Positions 44,066-52,474 of a stretch of 64,000 bases of DNA are shown piece after piece; position 1 is the first letter of the stretch, and every line of letters starts with the position of its first letter. Source of the DNA: Algoriphagus formosus (lineage in GTDB: Bacteria > Bacteroidota > Bacteroidia > Cytophagales > Cyclobacteriaceae); NCBI RefSeq assembly GCF_002807035.1, contig NZ_NIUC01000002.1, forward strand, positions 615,477 to 679,476. Reading direction: 5' to 3'. The notes under the pieces were generated by a model. It searched no databases, was not told the DNA's origin, and was given only the letters and a program-made list of their open reading frames with translations. The position numbers and the translations under genes were made by a program.

Positions 44066-44690
44066 GCAGCGTCACCAGGTAATCATTGCAGACGATCATC
44101 CGATACTTCTGAAGGGACTTCACGAATTTTTGGCAGATCTTGGCCTCGAAGTGATTGGAGCCTTCCATAATGGCAAGGATGCATTAGATGCCATCGTAGA
44201 CAGTCAGCCTCCACTTGCTATTCTCGACTTGGAAATGCCTGAAATGACTGGTCTGGAAGTAGCAGCGGATTGCAAAAAATTGGGCTTAAAAACCCGAGTA
44301 ATTCTATTGACCCTTCACAAAGAATTGAAATTTTATCAGCAAGCGAAGGAACTCAACATCAGTGGATATATCCTTAAGGAATTTGCACTAAATGACCTTC
44401 GAAAAGCCATTGATACTGTGCTATCTGGACAGGAGTTTTTCAGTGAAAAACTTTTTGAAGGTCTGAAAAAGGAAGATTGTCTCTCTGATCATTCTTTGAC
44501 CCCATCTGAACTCAAAATTCTCCGCTTGATCGCAGATGGTCATTCGACCAAAGAAATTGCCGAGCAGCTTTTTATCTCTGAGCGAACGGTTGACAAGCAT
44601 CGTTCAAATATTATTTCCAAGCTTAATCTGGAGAAAAAGCACAACTCCCTATTGATCTGGGCACAAAACAATAAGGAAAACCTGTACTAA
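44058..44690 (+). CDS. NarL/LuxR-family response regulator
   Basis: 210 residues. Receiver domain with acidic pair D12-D13, phospho-Asp D57 (LAILDLEMPEM), Lys about 107 (GYILKEF); C-terminal LuxR helix-turn-helix (LTPSELKILRLIADGHSTKEIAEQLFIS, written in two halves by the 20-residue limit: SELKILRLIADG and HSTKEIAEQLFIS, then ERTVDKHRSNI). Cognate partner of the kinase at 42074. It may also take phosphate from the orphan kinase at 31499, which has the same architecture. Confidence 0.94.
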   Translation: MDKQRHQVIIADDHPILLKGLHEFLADLGLEVIGAFHNGKDALDAIVDSQPPLAILDLEMPEMTGLEVAADCKKLGLKTRVILLTLHKELKFYQQAKELNISGYILKEFALNDLRKAIDTVLSGQEFFSEKLFEGLKKEDCLSDHSLTPSELKILRLIADGHSTKEIAEQLFISERTVDKHRSNIISKLNLEKKHNSLLIWAQNNKENLY

Positions 44691-44804
44691 GCACAGCTCT
44701 TATATTTTATTTTTTAAGCAGTTTTCTGACTCTCAAAAGCAGTTTCTATGCTATAAGACTGAAAATAGGTATTTCTACGTATTGTTAGATGTACGTTGAT
44801 TTCA

Positions 44805-44812
44805 TAGGTTTG
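44805..44812 (+). promoter_or_regulatory. -7 box TAGGTTTG with -33 TTG
   Basis: TAnnTTTG box 24 bases before the ATG at 44837, with TTG at 44782-44784 at the usual 20-base spacing. Confidence 0.5.
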
Positions 44813-44836
44813 AATATCATTAATCATTTTTAAGCT

Positions 44837-45112
44837 ATGAAAATTTCAAGTCAACTTGGAAATTTTAAGATAATTCAAACTATCAAGGATAGAGACGAAT
44901 TATTGATTTTGGGCAGTTGGGCGGACTTGGTCAAACTCTTTGATAGCAAGCGGACCTTTCGAGTTAATGAGAACCAAAACTTGTTTGGAATATATGTTTG
45001 CAAGCAAGAGTGTGCTGAGTTTTTGACTAGGATTTTACAAGACATTGATTACCACGAATGGGAAGACTTTCAATTGGAAAAATCTCCCCTCTCTCGTCGG
45101 TATCTCGCGTAA
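44837..45112 (+). CDS. Hypothetical protein, 91 residues
   Basis: Small soluble protein with no signal peptide, membrane segment or recognised motif. Acidic and basic residues alternate (TIKDRDELLILGSWADL, then CKQECAEFLTRILQ). It has its own promoter-like box, and follows the two-component genes by 146 bases, so it could be a target of that regulator, but there is no direct sign of this. A real gene is favoured by the promoter and even codon composition. Confidence 0.5.
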   Translation: MKISSQLGNFKIIQTIKDRDELLILGSWADLVKLFDSKRTFRVNENQNLFGIYVCKQECAEFLTRILQDIDYHEWEDFQLEKSPLSRRYLA

Positions 45113-45125
45113 GGGTGATCACTTT

Positions 45126-45989
45126 TTAAGCAACGAATAATTCTAAGGCTGTGTGGATCAACGTATCCACGGTTTTTGCAGCGTTTTTATCAAATTCATT
45201 TTTAGGACGATTTGCTACGATAGCATTCAGGCTTAGCATATCATGGCCCAGCAATTTACCCATAGCATAATAGCCCGCCGTCTCCATTTCAAAATTGGTT
45301 AAGCGCTTGCCCTTTGATTCGATAGATGACAACCTTGAAATCATATCCTCAAATCGAGGTTTCAATCGAACTTCTCTTCCCTGCGGAGCATAAAATCCGG
45401 GACAAGTCAGCGTGACACCTTTAAAAAATCGTTCATCAAGCTTACTTAACAAATCTGATGAAGCTGATGCCTGATAAGGCAAAAAACCAAGCCCCAGCTC
45501 CTGTCTAATCAGCTCTGCTATGGATTGATCTTCGGCTAAAGATGGGTAAAACTGCATGAGGGTATCCATTCCAATCCCTACTTCGGAGGCGAGAAGACTT
45601 CCTACCGGGATATCCGCCTGCATACTTCCTGAAGTCCCCAAACGAATGATTTTAAGTGCCTTTTTTAGATCATTCACCGTTCGATGCTCCAGATCCACAT
45701 TGACTAGAGCATCCAATTCTGTCATGAGAATTTCGATATTATCTGTACCCATTCCCGTACTCATGACTGTCACCCGCTGCCCCCGGAGATAACCCGTATG
45801 CGTCACAAATTCACGCTTTCGCTTTTTGATTTCTATCCGGTCAAAATACTGGGAAACCTGAGCTACCCGATCCGGATCCCCAACCGTAAAAACAAGTGAA
45901 GCCAGGTCTTCTGGCTTCAAATGCAAATGATAAATACTTCCATCCGGATTGATAATCAACTCAGATGCAGGAATCCTGTGTTTCTCCAT
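45126..45989 (-). CDS. Nucleoside phosphorylase (uridine phosphorylase-like)
   Basis: 287 residues. VFTVGDPDRVAQVSQYFD matches the phosphate-binding GDPxRV motif of the NP-I family; RLGTSGSMQADIPVG the GTSG motif; TNFEMETAGYYAMG the nucleoside-binding FEMExA motif. It cleaves a nucleoside with phosphate to base and ribose-1-phosphate, most likely uridine. Overlaps the 3' end of trhO by 29 bases, an unusually long overlap for two unrelated enzymes, implying coupled translation or a later start. Confidence 0.88.
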   Translation of the reverse strand: MEKHRIPASELIINPDGSIYHLHLKPEDLASLVFTVGDPDRVAQVSQYFDRIEIKKRKREFVTHTGYLRGQRVTVMSTGMGTDNIEILMTELDALVNVDLEHRTVNDLKKALKIIRLGTSGSMQADIPVGSLLASEVGIGMDTLMQFYPSLAEDQSIAELIRQELGLGFLPYQASASSDLLSKLDERFFKGVTLTCPGFYAPQGREVRLKPRFEDMISRLSSIESKGKRLTNFEMETAGYYAMGKLLGHDMLSLNAIVANRPKNEFDKNAAKTVDTLIHTALELFVA

Positions 45990-46965
45990 GTAGTTTTAAG
46001 ATCTGATCCTTATTTGGCTTTCGGTGAAGTCCTTTGTAAGGATTGTAACCGTTGGTATTTTTTTGATAGTATCCTGTACCATCATAGGGACGCTTCTCGG
46101 GATGCTCTTTGCACTCAGGAGAGCATGCACCTTCCAATTCCCATCCGCATGATTCACAGATAGGCACATGGATATTGCAGACCGAGTTGGCACAATTGAC
46201 CATACGGTCGGAAGGAGTACCACAGACATGACACTTTGATACGATGGTCGGATTAACTTTGTTGACATCTACAGCGATCCGATTGTCAAAGACATAGCAT
46301 TTACCTTCGAAATCCTCTCCACCTGCTTCCATTCCGTATTTGATAATGCCACCATGAAGCTGGTAGACATCTTCAAAACCCTGCTCCAAAAGAAATGCAG
46401 ATGCCTTTTCACACTTGATCCCTCCTGTGCAATAGGTAAGGACTTTCTTGTTTTTCAAATGCTCCAGTTCCTTCACTTTTTCTGGGAAATCCCGGAAATT
46501 GTCAATATCCAAAGTGAGTGCATTTTTGAAGTGCCCTAACTCATGCTCGTAGTTTGATCGGACATCCAAAATGACCACATCTTCCTGATCTTTGAGCTTT
46601 TTAAACTCTTCCGGCTCCAAATGCTTACCCGTGCGGACATTGGGATCCAAATGCCTAAGTGAAGAATGCACAATCTCCGGCTTATACCTTACGTGGATTT
46701 TAGTGAAGGCATGCTTATCATGATTGTCAATCTTGAACTCAGTCTTGGCAAATCGAGGATCGGCATGGACATAGGCCATGTACTTTTCACAGTCCTCTTT
46801 CAGTCCAGAGACCGTTCCGTTCAATCCCTCATCTGAAATGATGATTCGACCCCGGATGTTGTTTTCCACGCAAAATAGGTGGTGCTGCTCCCTGTACTCT
46901 TCGGGGTTTTCGATTTTTGCATAGCAATAGTACAGGAGAATTTGGTAATCGTTGTTTTGTTCCAT
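45961..46965 (-). CDS. trhO: tRNA uridine(34) hydroxylase (rhodanese-like)
   Basis: 334 residues. The N-terminal acylphosphatase-like UPF0176 domain (LLYYCYAKIENPEEYREQH, RIIISDEGLNGTVSG) is followed by a rhodanese domain with active Cys in VLTYCTGGIKCEKAS, and a C-terminal Cys-rich zinc-like region (KCHVCGTPSDRMVNCANSVC, CESCGWELEGAC). It makes 5-hydroxyuridine at tRNA position 34. Downstream on the same strand is the nucleoside phosphorylase gene; upstream lies an array of 7-bp repeats. Confidence 0.9.
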   Translation of the reverse strand: MEQNNDYQILLYYCYAKIENPEEYREQHHLFCVENNIRGRIIISDEGLNGTVSGLKEDCEKYMAYVHADPRFAKTEFKIDNHDKHAFTKIHVRYKPEIVHSSLRHLDPNVRTGKHLEPEEFKKLKDQEDVVILDVRSNYEHELGHFKNALTLDIDNFRDFPEKVKELEHLKNKKVLTYCTGGIKCEKASAFLLEQGFEDVYQLHGGIIKYGMEAGGEDFEGKCYVFDNRIAVDVNKVNPTIVSKCHVCGTPSDRMVNCANSVCNIHVPICESCGWELEGACSPECKEHPEKRPYDGTGYYQKNTNGYNPYKGLHRKPNKDQILKLHGETQDSCI

Positions 46966-47005
46966 AACTGAAGCCCTGTTTCGGCAGGGTGTTTGGTTTT
47001 TGTTT

Positions 47006-47071
47006 GATGTCCGATGCCGGATGTCTGATGGTTCACTTCATTGTTCAGTATTCGACATTCAGCATTCGATA
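47006..47071. repeat. Two arrays with 7-bp period, locus 2
   Basis: 47006-47033: GATGTCC GATGCCG GATGTCT GATGGTT. 47037-47071: TTCATTG TTCAGTA TTCGACA TTCAGCA TTCGATA. Two different heptamer families side by side between trhO and the acyltransferase gene. Confidence 0.7.
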
Positions 47072-47121
47072 TTTATTTCCTCTTAAATTTCCTCCACAAG
47101 GGAAATGGCCTAGGCCCTTTC

Positions 47122-47757
47122 TTACTTAATTTTTGCTGCTGGATTCCCAAAGACCGTCTCATTGGCTCCAACTGAGCTGATTACAACCGAACCGGCTCCT
47201 ATTCGGGCATTTTTCCCGATGGTCACTCCCGACACAATTGTTGCGCCAGAACCGATAAATGCACCTTCTTCGATCGTCACCTCCGAATTGATAATGCTTC
47301 CTGCTCCGATCTGCACATAGTCTGCCACTTTCACATGATGATCTATGATCGCTCCGGTGTGCAAAATACAATGCTGGCCTATTTCGGTACCAGTTCCTAA
47401 AGTAACGCGAGCATTGATGAAATTGCCATGGCCAATCGCCGCATCACTGGAAATAAATACTGTGCTATGAATCGCATTGACCGGCTGTACCTTGCGTCGC
47501 TCATTCAAAAGCTCCACAATAAACTTCCGGTACTTGGCATCATCGACTGCTACAAAGGCTTCTGTCTTCTTTCCAATCAGTTTTAGAAATCCATCATCTT
47601 CCGGATGGCCCAACACAGGCACCGTGTTGATTTCGGAGCCATGCAACTTTTCGTCCTCCTCGAGAAAGCCATAGACCACAGCTTCATTGCTATTGAAAAT
47701 CTCCAAAGCTGGCTGGGCTATTCCTTTTGCTCCAAATATTATGATTGGTTTATCCAT
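47122..47757 (-). CDS. NeuD-like sugar O-acyltransferase (left-handed beta-helix)
   Basis: 211 residues from ATG 47757 (MDKPIIIFGAKG). N-terminal Rossmann-like PglD/NeuD domain (IIIFGAKGIAQPALEIF), then hexapeptide repeats ([LIV]-G-x4: AAIGHGNFINARVTLGTG, VTIEEGAFIGSGATIV, VTIGKNARIGAGS). It transfers an acetyl group to an amino sugar or sialic acid-like residue for surface glycans. Preceded by a TAnnTTTG box at 47777; no other glycan genes adjoin it on this strand except DUF2851. Confidence 0.85.
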   Translation of the reverse strand: MDKPIIIFGAKGIAQPALEIFNSNEAVVYGFLEEDEKLHGSEINTVPVLGHPEDDGFLKLIGKKTEAFVAVDDAKYRKFIVELLNERRKVQPVNAIHSTVFISSDAAIGHGNFINARVTLGTGTEIGQHCILHTGAIIDHHVKVADYVQIGAGSIINSEVTIEEGAFIGSGATIVSGVTIGKNARIGAGSVVISSVGANETVFGNPAAKIK

Positions 47758-47776
47758 TTTTCTTGATTTTGGATTG

Positions 47777-47784
47777 CAAAAGTA
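47777..47784 (-). promoter_or_regulatory. -7 box TACTTTTG for the NeuD-like gene
   Basis: Minus-strand TAnnTTTG 19 bases before the ATG at 47757. Confidence 0.5.
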
Positions 47785-47811
47785 CGGCAATTCAACACCA
47801 TCGCCAAAAAA

Positions 47812-49107
47812 TCAACCTTTTGTCGACTTAATCAAACTTTGGGCGATTTTGCATTGTAAGCATTTCTTAGGAGAACAATAGGTCCGGAATAGCCCTATCA
47901 TCCCTTGGGAATCGAAGGCGTTTGCCGCTTTCCAGTCGGATGACTCAAACTTTCGAATAATAAAATTCCGCTCAGCAGGTATCTCTTGAAGGAGATCAAA
48001 GCATCGCTCCTGCCAATCTGGATTTTGGAAATAGCGGCCGTAAGCAAACCACAGCGGCATAACAAAATTGATGATAAGCAGCTGCAAAACCGTACCAGAA
48101 ATACCTCTAGAGGCCATTTTTTCGGAAGACTTCCCAAAAGAGTAATGATATAACCAATAGTCTGAAGGCTGGACTTGCAATAGCTTTTTGAAAGAAGCAA
48201 AGTCCCTGGAATCTTCCATCACGGCCTGAAGTAAATTGGGAGCTTTAGCCAAAATTGCAGCAAGTTGGGCGATCCTTAGGGTTGGAAAATTACTGGGACG
48301 AACTCCCATAAAATTCCAGTGCTGACGAAGGAGCTGATCCTGCCAGACAAACTTTTTCTGATAAAAATCATACTCCCGAATCAGGTGCTGCACGTAGGGT
48401 TCTTCCGTTTTGTCGGGCAGAAGCCCCGCCAAACCAAAAAGCATCGCTTCCACCGCAGATAATTGATTTCGATGCTTTTGAAGGATTTTATAAGGTAGTA
48501 GGCTAGCCAAATCCAACATCGGACTAGCATTGGTCTTGAAACCAAAACACTGAAACAGCCAACGATAAGCCGTCTCTTCCCAATCACCCTTGGTCTGATC
48601 CAGAATCTGAAGAATCTGCTCTGATTTTTGATGCAAGCGTTCTACTAGAGCCTTTTCCAAAGCTGAAAATCGGATGATTTCGGGCACCTGAGACAAAGCG
48701 TGACCACAAGGCAGGTCTTGCTCATAATGGAGAAGCTGCTCGTAATTCCGCCAGATTTCCAGAAAAATCCTCCCCTCTAATTCCAAAGTAGGAATACGAG
48801 TTCCATCTTTTCGAAGAGCGGATTTATCATCTTTCCAGACCACATGGAGGATGACCGAATTGTAGGCCGAATCTCCATCATGTGCATGCTGCTTCCACTC
48901 AGAAGCCAAGCGATGTACCTCCAAATGGCCATGAAATGTCACTCCGTCTAAAACTATCGTCGCATCTCTGAAATCAGGACCTTCGCCTAGATTATGAATA
49001 CCTACATTCAGGATTTGGGCCGATTGTCCATCTGTGGTTTGGAGGCCTTTCCGATCAAAATACTGGTACTTCCAGACGAGTTGTAAAAAATCTTCTTTAA
49101 AATTCAT
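47812..49107 (-). CDS. DUF2851 family protein
   Basis: 431 residues, soluble. The opening MNFKEDFLQLVWKYQYFDR and LNVGIHNLGEGPDFRDATI with HGHLEVH are typical of DUF2851, a family found mainly in Bacteroidota and of unknown function. The C-terminus has a Cys motif (CSPKKCLQCKIAQ), possibly metal binding. The N-terminal GPDFRDA...EVH pattern resembles nuclease-like PD-(D/E)xK folds; this is a suggestion only. It is followed by the NeuD-like gene after about 50 bases. Confidence 0.85.
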   Translation of the reverse strand: MNFKEDFLQLVWKYQYFDRKGLQTTDGQSAQILNVGIHNLGEGPDFRDATIVLDGVTFHGHLEVHRLASEWKQHAHDGDSAYNSVILHVVWKDDKSALRKDGTRIPTLELEGRIFLEIWRNYEQLLHYEQDLPCGHALSQVPEIIRFSALEKALVERLHQKSEQILQILDQTKGDWEETAYRWLFQCFGFKTNASPMLDLASLLPYKILQKHRNQLSAVEAMLFGLAGLLPDKTEEPYVQHLIREYDFYQKKFVWQDQLLRQHWNFMGVRPSNFPTLRIAQLAAILAKAPNLLQAVMEDSRDFASFKKLLQVQPSDYWLYHYSFGKSSEKMASRGISGTVLQLLIINFVMPLWFAYGRYFQNPDWQERCFDLLQEIPAERNFIIRKFESSDWKAANAFDSQGMIGLFRTYCSPKKCLQCKIAQSLIKSTKG

Positions 49108-49336
49108 AAGCCTGAGGACTAAAAGCTTATGAAAATAAATATTTCAAACTAAAGACGCAAATAGCAGCTTTAAAAAACCATCCAACTCCGCTTTGTGGCC
49201 TGCCTTTTCCGAAGGAAAGTCTGCACTCACAGCCAATCAAAAAGAAGAGAATTAGAAACTAATCAATCTAGTTCGGCCCTTCAAAAACGTGAGTAATGAC
49301 ACTCCCGTTGACAAGAAATTTTTGGGACCGGCTAGT

Positions 49337-50152
49337 TTATAGGTACTGCTCTAACAAACTCTTCATTTCTACCTGAAGCTTTTCTGCTTCCCTTCGTGCT
49401 GCCTTCGCAAAGTCTTTTTCTCCCGAAGCGTAAATAATCCCCCGACTGGAATTGACCAAAAGCCCACAAGTGGAATTCATTCCGTATTTGGCAACCTCGG
49501 AGAGACTTCCACCTTGAGCGCCTACGCCCGGCACGAGGAAGAAATGCTCAGGAGCGGATTTTCGCACCTCGCCGATCAGCTCTCCCCGAGTTGCCCCGAC
49601 CACATACATGAGGTTTTCCGGGCTTCCCCATTCTTGACTTTTAGCTAAAACCGATTTATAAAGGGGTTGCCCAGATTCGTCCTGAATTAATTGGAAATCG
49701 GATGAACCCGCATTCGAAGTCAGGGCAAGAAGAATCACCCATTTATTTTCAAACTCCAAAAAAGGAGAAACCGAGTCTTTTCCCATGTAGGGAGCCACGG
49801 TAATTGAATCAAAATCCATAGTCTCAAAAAAAGCCTTGGCATAGAGTTTTGATGTATTCCCGATATCCCCACGCTTGGCGTCAGCAATGGTAAAAATATC
49901 ATCTGTAATCAATTCTTCTACCCTGGCTAGCGTCTCCCAACCCTTTGCCCCTAGCGCTTCAAAGAAGGCAATATTCGGCTTGTAAGCCACCGCAAAATCG
50001 GCCGTTTCCTCGATAATTGCCTTGCAAAAGCTAAAAATCGGATCCGGCTCAGCAAGTAAATGACGAGGAATCTTCTCCAAATCCGGATCAAGACCTACAC
50101 ATAGAAAGGAAGATTTTTGCTGGATTTGGGCAAATAGTTCGGATCGGGTCAT
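49337..50152 (-). CDS. pyrF: Orotidine-5'-phosphate decarboxylase, type 2
   Basis: 271 residues. [16 protein letters not shown] (N-terminal strand), the catalytic [12 protein letters not shown] motif (about 92-103) and VPGVGAQGG phosphate loop identify the long type 2 PyrF of Bacteroidota and actinobacteria. It converts OMP to UMP in pyrimidine synthesis. Single gene; a TAnnTTTG box lies 21 bases upstream. The 229 bases after it hold nothing recognisable apart from weak hairpins. Confidence 0.95.
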   Translation of the reverse strand: MTRSELFAQIQQKSSFLCVGLDPDLEKIPRHLLAEPDPIFSFCKAIIEETADFAVAYKPNIAFFEALGAKGWETLARVEELITDDIFTIADAKRGDIGNTSKLYAKAFFETMDFDSITVAPYMGKDSVSPFLEFENKWVILLALTSNAGSSDFQLIQDESGQPLYKSVLAKSQEWGSPENLMYVVGATRGELIGEVRKSAPEHFFLVPGVGAQGGSLSEVAKYGMNSTCGLLVNSSRGIIYASGEKDFAKAARREAEKLQVEMKSLLEQYL

Positions 50153-50173
50153 GGGGATTTTTTAGGATTCTGA

Positions 50174-50181
50174 CAAAAGTA
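50174..50181 (-). promoter_or_regulatory. -7 box TACTTTTG for pyrF
   Basis: Minus-strand TAnnTTTG 21 bases before the pyrF ATG. Confidence 0.5.
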
Positions 50182-50317
50182 AGGAATCCGAGCGAGTTCG
50201 AAAACCCCCGAAAAATACCCACTTTAGGGTATTGACTTTTAAAAAAACAGTTTTTACTGAACTAATTTTTCAAAAATAACTATATTGAATGTTCTAGAGA
50301 TTTAAAAACCAAACAAA

Positions 50318-50855
50318 ATGAAAGTCTACCTAAGTATTATTTTTTTCAATTTCCTTTCATTCTATTGGTCAAATTCCGGGATACCGAGAAGATACTGCTT
50401 TTCCTACCTTTGACCTGAATTTCCTAATTATTAAATCCACCCAAGATTCGAAAAAGGAGTTTAGATTTCTTAAATCTTATATGGCTGACTTCTTAGAAAA
50501 GTTTCCAAACCCTGATAGAAACGAGGATTATTACTACGAAATGGATGAGGTAATGGCTCGACTCATTTCTTACGATGCTTCTGAGCTTTACTTTCTCGAA
50601 GGTAAACTAACTGATTTCAGATTTCAAGATTCTAAATTCTCAATTGGAAATGGTGAAAGTTTCATCAAAGTTGGGGACCATTATTCAGAGGTCGAAAAAA
50701 TATATCCTAGCTACAAAAACCAATTTGACACTTTAAAACTAGAAAATATTGGGAGGATATTCATTATTCTTTCAAATAAAAAAATAGTTTTAGACGATGG
50801 CTTGGGTATATTTTTCGATTTGACAACTGGAAAAATAACAGATATACAATTGTAG
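50318..50855 (+). pseudogene. Small secreted protein gene with a single-base frameshift
   Basis: ATG at 50318 opens a signal peptide (MKVYLSIIFF) that stops at 50413. The frame one base away is open from near 50370 to the stop at 50855 and continues as QIPGYREDTAFPTFDLNF and then MADFLEKFPNPDRNEDYYYE. Removing one T restores one protein of 178 residues with a normal signal ending in GQ. The most likely site is the T7 run at 50340-50346; a second option is TATTGG at 50363. It is either a recent frameshift or a sequencing error in a homopolymer. Function unknown. Confidence 0.65.
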
Positions 50856-50869
50856 TTAAACTTATTTTT

Positions 50870-51277
50870 ATGGAAAAAACACGAAGATATTCGACGTTGT
50901 TATTTTTGATTCTTTTTTCTATAAATGGTTATTCTCAAGACATTTCGGGGTCTTGGAGATGGTTTGAAAAAGAAGACCAGTCATTCGAGATTTATTTAAA
51001 AAAAGCAACATCAGAGTTTTCGGAATTCGACTTTATAGGCACACATTGTGGAGTTGCCTTCAATGGCGATCGCATAGATTGTACTGATGAATCATATTCT
51101 ATATTCTTGAAAAAAATAGACCAAAATGTATTTGTTGGAAAGATTACCAGTGCTTATTCCTTGACCGATTTTGAAATTCGACTAATCTATTTGGAAGAAA
51201 ACAAAAGGATACTTTGGGAAGTGACCAAGGAGGGCCCGGGACTTTTTTATTTTCCTTTAAAAGTTGTACTCAATTAA
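50870..51277 (+). CDS. Small secreted protein, unknown function
   Basis: 135 residues with a signal peptide (hydrophobic about 8-20, cleavage after GYSQ, about 23). The mature part opens ISGSWRW and is strand-rich with two cysteines (THCGVAF, IDCTDES) that could form a disulfide, somewhat lipocalin-like. No family assigned. It lies 14 bases after the frameshifted secreted protein gene, probably in the same transcript. Its 3' end overlaps the convergent flippase-like gene by 8 bases. Confidence 0.65.
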   Translation: MEKTRRYSTLLFLILFSINGYSQDISGSWRWFEKEDQSFEIYLKKATSEFSEFDFIGTHCGVAFNGDRIDCTDESYSIFLKKIDQNVFVGKITSAYSLTDFEIRLIYLEENKRILWEVTKEGPGLFYFPLKVVLN

Positions 51278-52148
51278 TACCGTTTTCACCCAAATCCACC
51301 TTTACGAAAGCCCCCATCAAAGAAACCCCGGCTGTAATCAGAAAAAAGATCAGACTGAAAGCTACTGCTGCGGCCTCCTCGATTCCTGCATACTGATGAG
51401 CATAGACAAAGACCAATTCACGGGCTCCTACACCCCCAATCGTCAGCGGAAGAACCGCCACGATGGAAGAAAGCAAAAAGACCAATTGGTAAGCCAGAGT
51501 CTTCTCATCAATTCCTAAAGCCATCAAAATAAACCAAGCACAGATCAATTGAGCTATCTGTCCTGCAAAAGACCAGGCATTGGCTGACCAAAAAGAGGGA
51601 AGAAAATCTTTAAAAAGAAGCTTTTGGACTAGCCAAAAAGTAGGAATAGTCAGTATCAAGCCTCCAATCATCAAAGCGTTCCAAATTGAACTTTCCAAAA
51701 AATCCAGCTCTACGTCCACCATCAAAAACAATCCAAACAATAAAAAAACGATCGCGACCAATCCTCCCAAACGATCCAAGAGCGCAGCCTGAAGCAGTTT
51801 TTTGACAGGGGTTTTGAATTGTTTATTGAGCAGGTAAACCTTATAGCCATCTCCTCCAATGCCTCCTGGAAGAAACAAATTGTAAAACATTCCGAGCAGA
51901 TATAATCGGAAGTTTAACTTTTCCGAGAGGTACAAATCAATATTCTTGAAATACTGATTTAATCGGACAGCCGTAGCCACCTTACTCAATACAAAAAGGC
52001 AAGTCGCCGGGATCAACCAAGGCCATTGAAGGGTTTGAATAATTCCTAAAAGCTGCCCAGTGTCAATCTTTCGAAAAACCAGATACAAAGCCAATCCGGT
52101 GAGGATGAGTTTGAGGAGTGTTTTCAGCTGGTTTTTGTATTGATGCAA
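51270..52148 (-). CDS. Lysylphosphatidylglycerol synthase TM-region / UPF0104 membrane protein
   Basis: 292 residues with about eight transmembrane helices. The family pattern is visible in LFLPGGIGGDGYKVYLLNKQ (about 90-109) and LPLTIGGVGARELVFVY (about 237-253). These proteins are the flippase-like part of MprF or act alone in lipid or glycolipid export. In this position, with GT2 and GT39 genes nearby, a role in lipid or lipid-A modification is a reasonable inference. No catalytic aminoacyl-transferase domain is attached. Confidence 0.85.
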   Translation of the reverse strand: MHQYKNQLKTLLKLILTGLALYLVFRKIDTGQLLGIIQTLQWPWLIPATCLFVLSKVATAVRLNQYFKNIDLYLSEKLNFRLYLLGMFYNLFLPGGIGGDGYKVYLLNKQFKTPVKKLLQAALLDRLGGLVAIVFLLFGLFLMVDVELDFLESSIWNALMIGGLILTIPTFWLVQKLLFKDFLPSFWSANAWSFAGQIAQLICAWFILMALGIDEKTLAYQLVFLLSSIVAVLPLTIGGVGARELVFVYAHQYAGIEEAAAVAFSLIFFLITAGVSLMGAFVKVDLGENGIN

Positions 52149-52163
52149 TGTGTATTAGATTAA

Positions 52164-52256
52164 TTCGTCACTGCGAATCCCGAAGGGTGAAGCAGTCTCC
52201 TTGGTTTTATTTTTACAAAAAGATTACTTCGTCATTCCTAGCCTAAGGATGACGAT
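52164..52256. repeat. MITE-like element, diverged copy
   Basis: TTCGTCACTGCGA near 52165 pairs with GGATGACGA near 52247-52255, and GAAGCAGTCT inside pairs with AGATTACTTC. Same family as 6615-6757 and 28000-28097. An extra CGTCATTCC near 52230 suggests partial duplication. Confidence 0.6.
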
Positions 52257-52306
52257 TGATTAAATACCTCTATTTTCAATAAATGACCTTCACATATTGT
52301 ATCAGT

Positions 52307-52399
52307 CATGCCTACGGCATTTTCTGAAATCTATAGCATCATCCATTTTCCAGCCATTGAAATGGCTGGCTAGATTATTTTCCATGCCTACGGCATTTT
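52307..52399. repeat. Three spaced hairpins, two identical
   Basis: CATGCCTACGGCATTTT occurs at 52307-52323 and exactly again at 52383-52399 (hairpin ATGCC-TAC-GGCAT). Between them CAGCCATT-GA-AATGGCTG (52352-52369) is a perfect 8-bp hairpin. ATTTTC-like bases border the units. The array lies after the minus-strand GT2 gene. Confidence 0.65.
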
Positions 52400-52474
52400 G
52401 TAAATGGAATTTTCAAGTAAAACCTTCATTCAGTTTTGCTCTCACCCAAATGCTAGAGCTGTTTCAAGTCTCAA

